Of a stretch of 18,430 nt of DNA, positions 13,723-18,430 are shown piece after piece. The stretch is from an uncultured Lachnospiraceae bacterium (lineage in GTDB: Bacteria; Bacillota; Clostridia; Lachnospirales; Lachnospiraceae): contig CAJUJM010000083.1 of assembly GCA_910586755.1 (NCBI GenBank), positions 1 through 18,430 on the forward strand, written 5' to 3'. A program made the translations under genes and the position numbers. Below the pieces are notes generated by a model. It had not been told where the DNA came from. It saw only the letters and a list, made by a program, of their open reading frames with translations, and made no database searches. Each line of letters opens with the position of its first letter. The stretch's first letter is position 1.

Positions 13723-14295
13723 GTGAAGTTATTGAAACAATTACGAAATTTTGGGGTTTTATGCTGCTGCCTGTTTCTTGCAGGCTGCGGACCGAAAGAT
13801 CCAGGAACCCCGCCGGAGGTGCTGTTAGATGGAATCCCTGTGGTAGTGGGGGAATCCACTCCCGGCGCTTTAAAGGATCAGGGATTTGAGGTCAATGATC
13901 TGGGGGCCATGATTTTTGAGCTGCCAGACCGATCCTGGACGTCTTCTCTGTTTTTGGAAAAGGACGGCGTCAGCTACGCTTCTATGAGCCTGGTAAACAG
14001 CAGCAAGGAGAAAAAATTTGTAGATCAGTGTGTGATTGAGGAACTGGGATTTTATGCACTGGATGGCAAAAATGCAGATTTAAATATTTCCATTAACGGC
14101 ATTAATCCCATCGGAAAAACCCAGGAGGAATTAAAAGAGCTTTATCCGGAGCTGGAAATGGATGACGATGACGGGGATTACCTGTTCCACCATCTGAAAG
14201 ACGGAGAGTACTCCATTACTTTTCAATACGGAAAAGGCGTGTTGACGGATATTGACGTTATGCACTCTTTTAGTAAGAGCTATCAGACGAAATAA
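13723..14295 (+). CDS. Small predicted lipoprotein, unknown function
   Basis: A 190-aa exported lipoprotein starting at GTG 13723, with AGGAGG (13708-13713) 9 bases upstream. The signal peptide is short and unusually cysteine-rich (LCCCLFLAGC), with lipidated C22. The mature part has no motif I recognise. It has a block that looks like a beta-rich repeat unit (INGINPIGKTQEELKELYPELEMDDDDGDYLFHHLKDGEYSITFQYGKG) with an acidic DDDDGD patch that could bind a cation. A second reading frame (ATG 13704) is open for 61 codons but lacks coding character. It is probably cotranscribed with the YjbR-like gene and ends before a strong terminator. Confidence 0.8.
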   Translation: MKLLKQLRNFGVLCCCLFLAGCGPKDPGTPPEVLLDGIPVVVGESTPGALKDQGFEVNDLGAMIFELPDRSWTSSLFLEKDGVSYASMSLVNSSKEKKFVDQCVIEELGFYALDGKNADLNISINGINPIGKTQEELKELYPELEMDDDDGDYLFHHLKDGEYSITFQYGKGVLTDIDVMHSFSKSYQTK

Positions 14296-14310
14296 CTGCC
14301 AGAATAAATA

Positions 14311-14351
14311 CCCCCCACAGCTTGCTGCATTACAAGCTGCAGGGGGTTTTT
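14311..14351 (+). terminator. Rho-independent terminator after the lipoprotein gene
   Basis: CAGCTTG (14318-14324) pairs with CAAGCTG (14333-14339), extended across a small internal loop by CCCCC (14312-14316) with GGGGG (14342-14346), then TTTTT (14347-14351). It ends the plus-strand YjbR-lipoprotein unit. The 3' end of the minus-strand gene lies about 75 bases further on. Confidence 0.88.
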
Positions 14352-14424
14352 GACTGCAGAGTATCCGAAAAATACGATGGCGGAAAACTTTGCCGGATTT
14401 TCAGAGATTCGGCCACAAGCCAAT

Positions 14425-15030
14425 CTATAGATTCATAACTTTGCGGATCCCTTCCATCAACTGATCAAAAGTATCGAAAGCAGGTAAATCCGGATTATCT
14501 TCTTTAATTTTCTCTGTAGTCCGAAATAAAAATCCGGCCTTGCCTGCCCGGATCATATCCAGGTCATTGTAACTGTCTCCGGCAGCGATGGTTTCAAAGC
14601 CTACAGACTGAAGGGCCCTGACAGTGGACAGCTTGGAATGCTGAATCCGCATCTTATATCCGGTGATTTCCCCGTCAGGGGCGATTTCCAGAGAATTGCA
14701 GAACAGAGTGGGCCATCCCAGCTTTTTCATCAGAGGCGCGGCAAACTGAGTAAACGTGTCGCTGATAATAATAACCTGAGAAAAAGAACGCAGCTGGTCT
14801 AAAAATTCCTTTGCGCCGGGAAGCGGATCGATTCCGGCGATAACCTTTTGAATTTCCTGAATCCCCAGCCCGTGTTCCTTTAAAATACTGAGACGCCATT
14901 TCATTAACTTATCATAATCCGGTTCGTCCCGGGTAGTGCGCTTTAACTCAGGGATATTGCTTGCCTCAGAAAAAGCAATCCAAATCTCCGGAACCAATAC
15001 GCCCTCTAAATCTAAACAAGTAATATACAT
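14425..15030 (-). CDS. thrH: HAD family phosphatase, ThrH type (phosphoserine phosphatase / homoserine phosphotransferase)
   Basis: A 201-aa HAD enzyme closely resembling ThrH, which dephosphorylates phosphoserine and can transfer the phosphate to homoserine. The nucleophile motif is CLDLEGVLVPEIWIAF (D7, with E9 in place of the second Asp, as in ThrH). Motif II is IIISDTF, motif III is the lysine in HSKLSTV, and motif IV is AAGDSYNDLDM. Start 15030 gives the usual family length (about 205 aa), begins MYITCLDLEG, and has AAAGGGGGAT 8 bases upstream. The frame stays open for another 22 codons upstream, but those residues do not match the family. It is a single-gene unit with its own promoter. 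The biochemical role in this organism (serine or threonine synthesis, or another phosphate ester) is inferred from family. Confidence 0.9.
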   Translation of the reverse strand: MYITCLDLEGVLVPEIWIAFSEASNIPELKRTTRDEPDYDKLMKWRLSILKEHGLGIQEIQKVIAGIDPLPGAKEFLDQLRSFSQVIIISDTFTQFAAPLMKKLGWPTLFCNSLEIAPDGEITGYKMRIQHSKLSTVRALQSVGFETIAAGDSYNDLDMIRAGKAGFLFRTTEKIKEDNPDLPAFDTFDQLMEGIRKVMNL

Positions 15031-15158
15031 AGGTAGATCCCCCTTTATATGTTGGTAAGCTTTAACATAATCAATGCCATGCCGTTCCATTACCACAAGC
15101 CGTTTTTCATGTCCTCAAATATAAGGTGATTCCACAGATAGGGCTTGCTTTTCTTAAA

Positions 15159-15187
15159 ATTTTAGCACAGAGGTTTCGGGCTGTCAA
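15159..15187 (-). promoter_or_regulatory. Promoter of the ThrH-like gene (minus strand)
   Basis: Reading leftward, TTGACA (15187-15182) and TAAAAT (15164-15159) are separated by 17 bases. The boxes are identical to those of the EIIA promoter. The leader to the start codon is about 120 bases. Confidence 0.7.
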
Positions 15188-15209
15188 ATGGTCAAATTCT
15201 AAATATTTC

Positions 15210-15238
15210 TTGAAGGTGTATCGGGTGGAGTATATAAT
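15210..15238 (+). promoter_or_regulatory. Promoter of the AAA-nuclease/hsdM operon
   Basis: TTGAAG (15210-15215) is 17 bases from a perfect TATAAT (15233-15238). Transcription would start near 15245, just before the ribosome site of the ATPase gene. It lies back to back with the minus-strand promoter, with 22 bases between the two -35 boxes. Confidence 0.8.
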
Positions 15239-15277
15239 AGAAGTGTGGAAATGAGTTTGCCGCAGAAGGGAGAAAAT

Positions 15278-16960
15278 ATGGCAAGGACAGTAGGGATAGG
15301 AATTCAGAGTTTCGAGAAAATAATTGCCAATCATTATTTTTATGTTGATAAAACCAAATTTATAAAAGAATGGTGGGAAAGTGGAGATGATGTAACATTA
15401 ATTACCCGCCCCAGAAGATTTGGAAAAACTTTGAATATAAATATGTTGGAGCGCTTTTTTTCTGTAAAGTATCGTGGCCAGGGACAGATATTTGAGGATT
15501 TGTCGATATGGGGCGAAAAGAAGTATCGGCAGCTCCAGGGAACATACCCAATCATCGCACTCAGTTTTGCAGATATAAAAGAGACAACCGTTTTTGGCGC
15601 AAAGAAGAGAATTTGCCAAATCATAGAAGCTTTGTATAACCAATGTGATTTTTTATTGGATAGTGGCTGTTTAAATGAGAAAGAAAAGGACAGCTTTGGC
15701 CGGATATCGGTTGATATGAATGACTATGAGGCTGCTAATTCTTTAAAGATGCTGTCCCTCTATCTTGCTCGCTATTATAAGAAAAATGTTATTATTTTAC
15801 TGGATGAGTATGATACTCCTCTCCAGGAAGCATATATTCATAACTATTGGAAAGAATTGGTTGAGTTTACCCGCAGTTTATTTAATTCTACATTTAAAAC
15901 TAACCCATATTTGGAACGGGCTCTTATGACGGGCATTACCAGAATTAGTAAGGAATCAATTTTTTCTGATGTAAATAACCTGGAGGTAGTAACGACTACA
16001 TCGGAGAAATATGAGAGCAGCTTTGGGTTTACAGAAATGGAAGTATGGGAAGCATTGAAAGAGTTTGAACTATATGATGAAAGAGAGAAAGTGAAAGGTT
16101 GGTATGATGGATTCACTTTTGGAAAAACACAGGATATCTATAATCCATGGTCTATTTTAAACTATCTGGATAAAAAACGATTTTCACCATATTGGGCGAA
16201 TACCAGCAGCAATAATTTGGTAGGAAAGCTGATACGCGAAGGGGGACCAGCCATAAAAGAAATCATGGAAGATTTCTTAAAAGACGGCAAACTTTCTATA
16301 GAATTAGATGAGCAGATTAGTTTTAGTCAATTAGACCACAATGAAACCGCTGTTTGGAGTCTTTTCCTGGCAAGTGGATATTTGAAGGTGGTTAAGTTTG
16401 AATTTAATGAGGCGCTGGGGAAAGAGGAATATGAACTGGCATTAACCAATAAAGAAGTCAGGCTCATGTTTGAGAGAATGATACACGATTGGTTTGGCCA
16501 GTCAATGCGGGAATATAATGGGTTTATTAAAGCATTGCTGCAAGGGAACAAAAAAGAGATGAACGCATATATGAATCGGATTGCTCTTACCACATTCAGT
16601 TATTTTGATTCTGGAAATCGTCCTTCAGGGTCAGAGCCAGAACGCTTCTATCATGGATTTGTATTGGGACTTATGGTAGAATTGGCGGATCGATATATCA
16701 TTACTTCTAATCGAGAGAGTGGATTTGGCAGATATGATGTAGTATTAAAGCCGCGAAAGAATGAAGATGATGCAATTATTTTGGAATTTAAAGTTCATGA
16801 CCAGATGGAAGAGAAAGATCTTCAGGATACAGTAAGGGCGGCTTTGAGGCAAATTGATACCATGGACTATAAAGCAGCGTTGGTGGCGGAAGGTATTTGT
16901 GAAGAGCGGATTAGAAAATATGGCTTTGCATTTGAAGGAAAAAGGGTTCTTATTGGGTAA
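15278..16960 (+). CDS. AAA-like ATPase with C-terminal PD-(D/E)XK nuclease domain
   Basis: A 560-aa protein of the AAA-ATPase_like plus DUF1703-type nuclease family, common in anaerobe genomes, often in several copies and in variable regions. The Walker A is RPRRFGKT (44-51) and the Walker B is VIILLDEYDTP (D176/E177). The middle carries the family's GYYDGF-like motif (GWYDGFTFG) and YNPWSILNYL. Near the end, RYDVVL (D487) and AIILEFKV (E503, K505) form a D-ExK nuclease signature. Its biological role is not established; a defence or mobile-element link is often suspected. Start 15278 follows AAGGGAGA; an in-frame GTG at 15245 coincides with the predicted transcription start. It is more AT-rich than the genes to its left, hinting at acquisition. 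hsdM follows 49 bases later. Confidence 0.88.
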   Translation: MARTVGIGIQSFEKIIANHYFYVDKTKFIKEWWESGDDVTLITRPRRFGKTLNINMLERFFSVKYRGQGQIFEDLSIWGEKKYRQLQGTYPIIALSFADIKETTVFGAKKRICQIIEALYNQCDFLLDSGCLNEKEKDSFGRISVDMNDYEAANSLKMLSLYLARYYKKNVIILLDEYDTPLQEAYIHNYWKELVEFTRSLFNSTFKTNPYLERALMTGITRISKESIFSDVNNLEVVTTTSEKYESSFGFTEMEVWEALKEFELYDEREKVKGWYDGFTFGKTQDIYNPWSILNYLDKKRFSPYWANTSSNNLVGKLIREGGPAIKEIMEDFLKDGKLSIELDEQISFSQLDHNETAVWSLFLASGYLKVVKFEFNEALGKEEYELALTNKEVRLMFERMIHDWFGQSMREYNGFIKALLQGNKKEMNAYMNRIALTTFSYFDSGNRPSGSEPERFYHGFVLGLMVELADRYIITSNRESGFGRYDVVLKPRKNEDDAIILEFKVHDQMEEKDLQDTVRAALRQIDTMDYKAALVAEGICEERIRKYGFAFEGKRVLIG

Positions 16961-17009
16961 ATGTGAGAGATGATTCTGCGGATAAGACAGAGTATGGAGG
17001 TAAATAAAG

Positions 17010-18272
17010 ATGGCGGATAAAAACACAGCCGCAATTGGTTTTGAAAAGCAGATATGGGATGCTGCCTGCGTGCTTCGGGGAAATATAGATGCATCCGAAT
17101 ATAAGAGCGTAGTCCTTGGCCTTATTTTTCTAAAGTATATTTCTGACCGTTTTGAAGAGAAATATCAGGCATTGGTGGCAGAGGGAGATGGTTTTGAAGA
17201 GGATATGGATGAATACATCTCTGAGAGAATTTTTTTCGTTCCTGCCGGAGCCCGTTGGAATGAGATTGCAGTAAAGGCCCACACCCCGGAGATTGGCACA
17301 ATGATTGATGATGCCATGAGGGCCATTGAAAAAGAAAATAAGCGTCTGAAGGACATCCTTCCGAAAAATTTTGCTCGCCCGGAGCTGGACAAGCGCCGTC
17401 TGGGAGATGTGGTGGATCTGTTTACCAATATTCAGATGATCGAACATGGCAATGAGAAGGACATTTTAGGCCGCGCCTATGAATACTGTCTGTCTATGTT
17501 CGCAGAGCAGGAGGGAAAGAGGGGCGGAGAATTCTTCACACCATCGTGTGTTGTCCGTACCCTTGTAGAGGTGCTCCAGCCGTTTAAGGGGCGTGTATAT
17601 GACCCCTGCTGTGGATCCGGGGGGATGTTTGTGCAGTCAGCCCGTTTTGTGGAAAATCACAGCGGTAATATCAATAACATTTCTGTTTATGGTCAGGACT
17701 CTAATCCCACCACATGGAAGATGGCCCAGATGAATTTGGCAATCTGCGGGATTGAGCCGGATCTTGGGGGTTATGCGGCAGATACATTCCTGGAGGATCG
17801 CCATCCCACCATGCGAGCGGACTATATTATGGCAAATCCTCCCTTTAATCTCTCGGATTGGGGAGCAGACAGGCTGAAAGATGATATTCGCTGGCAGTAT
17901 GGGATGCCTCCGGCTGGTAATGCCAACTTTGCATGGCTGCAGCATATGATTTATCATCTGGCTCCTGCCGGAAGAATTGGCATGGTGCTGGCGAATGGTT
18001 CTCTTTCTTCCCAATCTGGCGGAGAGGGGGATATCCGCCGGAATATTATTAATGCGGATCTGGTAGAGTGCATTGTGGCAATGCCTACCCAGCTTTTCTA
18101 TACCACCCAGATCCCGGTATCTCTGTGGTTCTTAAATAAGCAGAAGAAACAGCCCGGGAAGACGCTGTTTATTGATGCGCGAAAAATGGGAACAATGGTA
18201 AGCCGGAAGCTGCGTGAATTGACGGAGGAGGATATTGAGAAAATTGCAGATACCTACAAAGCATATGAATGA
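17010..18272 (+). CDS. hsdM: Type I restriction-modification DNA methyltransferase subunit HsdM, C-terminally shortened
   Basis: An N6-adenine methyltransferase subunit. The N-terminal HsdM helical domain spans residues 1-140 (FEKQIWDAACVLRGNID, then YKSVVLGLIFLKYISDRFE). The catalytic core follows, with GGEFFTP (172-178), SAM-binding DPCCGSGG (198-205) and catalytic NPPF (276-279). In a complete system it pairs with HsdS for target recognition and HsdR for cleavage. The reading frame stops at 420 aa, right after the TEEDIEKIADTY stretch; HsdM proteins usually run roughly 480-540 aa with a further C-terminal segment that contacts HsdS. The three frames past the stop show no continuation. It has GGAGG at 16996-17000. 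Methylation activity without the tail is doubtful. Confidence 0.88.
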   Translation: MADKNTAAIGFEKQIWDAACVLRGNIDASEYKSVVLGLIFLKYISDRFEEKYQALVAEGDGFEEDMDEYISERIFFVPAGARWNEIAVKAHTPEIGTMIDDAMRAIEKENKRLKDILPKNFARPELDKRRLGDVVDLFTNIQMIEHGNEKDILGRAYEYCLSMFAEQEGKRGGEFFTPSCVVRTLVEVLQPFKGRVYDPCCGSGGMFVQSARFVENHSGNINNISVYGQDSNPTTWKMAQMNLAICGIEPDLGGYAADTFLEDRHPTMRADYIMANPPFNLSDWGADRLKDDIRWQYGMPPAGNANFAWLQHMIYHLAPAGRIGMVLANGSLSSQSGGEGDIRRNIINADLVECIVAMPTQLFYTTQIPVSLWFLNKQKKQPGKTLFIDARKMGTMVSRKLRELTEEDIEKIADTYKAYE

Positions 18273-18356
18273 GTTTTAATAGGAACACTGTAATATCAAG
18301 GCTTTTCGGAGTCAGCAACCACAAAAAAATATTATTTGAGCTATCACATTACGCAG
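18273..18356. other. Non-coding stretch after truncated hsdM
   Basis: These 84 bases hold stops in every forward frame and no recognisable gene, insertion-sequence end or repeat. They mark where homology to HsdM ends and may be a deletion junction. The cause of the break is not visible. Confidence 0.4.
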
Positions 18357-18357
18357 A

Positions 18358-18392
18358 AAGCCGTCCGGCATGAAAAAACGGGCGGCTTTTTT
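18358..18392 (+). terminator. Rho-independent terminator after hsdM
   Basis: AAGCCGTCCG (18358-18367) pairs with CGGGCGGCTT (18379-18388), with one G-U pair, followed by a T-run to 18392. It closes the operon about 85 bases after hsdM, so no hsdS is cotranscribed. Confidence 0.88.
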
Positions 18393-18430
18393 GCGTGGAT
18401 AGCCGGGAGGGAGGCGAAAAAATAGTAACA

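Noticed and set aside
1..18430. CRISPR arrays, tRNA or rRNA genes, complete insertion sequences
   Set aside because: No regularly spaced repeats, cloverleaf-like sequences, rRNA segments or transposase motifs were seen.

Overview
The window looks like a chromosome segment from an anaerobic Firmicute of class Clostridia, most likely a Lachnospiraceae-type gut bacterium. The signs are strong AGGAGG-type ribosome binding sites, a YesM/YesN-type two-component system, an RbsABC-like importer, a ThrH-type HAD enzyme and a C_GCAxxG_C_C protein. This placement is inference from gene content; no rRNA or tRNA is present.

Left end (1-3345). The first 140 bases are the 3' end of a group II intron (domain V, domain VI, bulged branch-point A). 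It sits inside a LytS/YesM-type histidine kinase gene, of which only the downstream exon is visible. An AraC-type response regulator and a C_GCAxxG_C_C redox-type protein follow with overlapping ends. A stand-alone glucose-type PTS EIIA comes next, with its own consensus promoter, a palindromic candidate operator and a terminator.

Centre (3346-13155). Nine co-directional genes form what looks like one catabolic locus: an SCP2-like protein, a Gfo/Idh/MocA dehydrogenase fused in frame to an M24 metallohydrolase, a BKACE (DUF849) beta-keto acid cleavage enzyme, an SDR dehydrogenase, a sugar-type ABC importer (lipoprotein, double ATPase, permease), an IclR regulator and a second SDR. The enzyme set suggests import of a small polar compound, hydrolysis of an amide-like or C-N bond, oxidation to a beta-keto acid, and acetyl-CoA-dependent cleavage to acetoacetate plus an acyl-CoA. 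The substrate cannot be read from sequence. This is the best candidate for an undescribed pathway. Its oddest part is the fusion, which still carries an internal Shine-Dalgarno and start codon at the joint, with out-of-frame stop codons just before them.

Right part (13156-18430). A promoter embedded in a 58-bp inverted repeat precedes a YjbR-like gene and a small lipoprotein gene, closed by a strong terminator. A ThrH-like HAD phosphatase lies on the minus strand, back to back with an accessory operon. That operon holds an AAA-like ATPase with a C-terminal PD-(D/E)XK nuclease domain and a type I restriction-modification HsdM. HsdM stops early, after its catalytic motifs, and a terminator follows within about 90 bp, so this may be a decayed or rearranged defence locus. 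No hsdS or hsdR is in the window.

No CRISPR array, tRNA, rRNA or complete insertion sequence was recognised.
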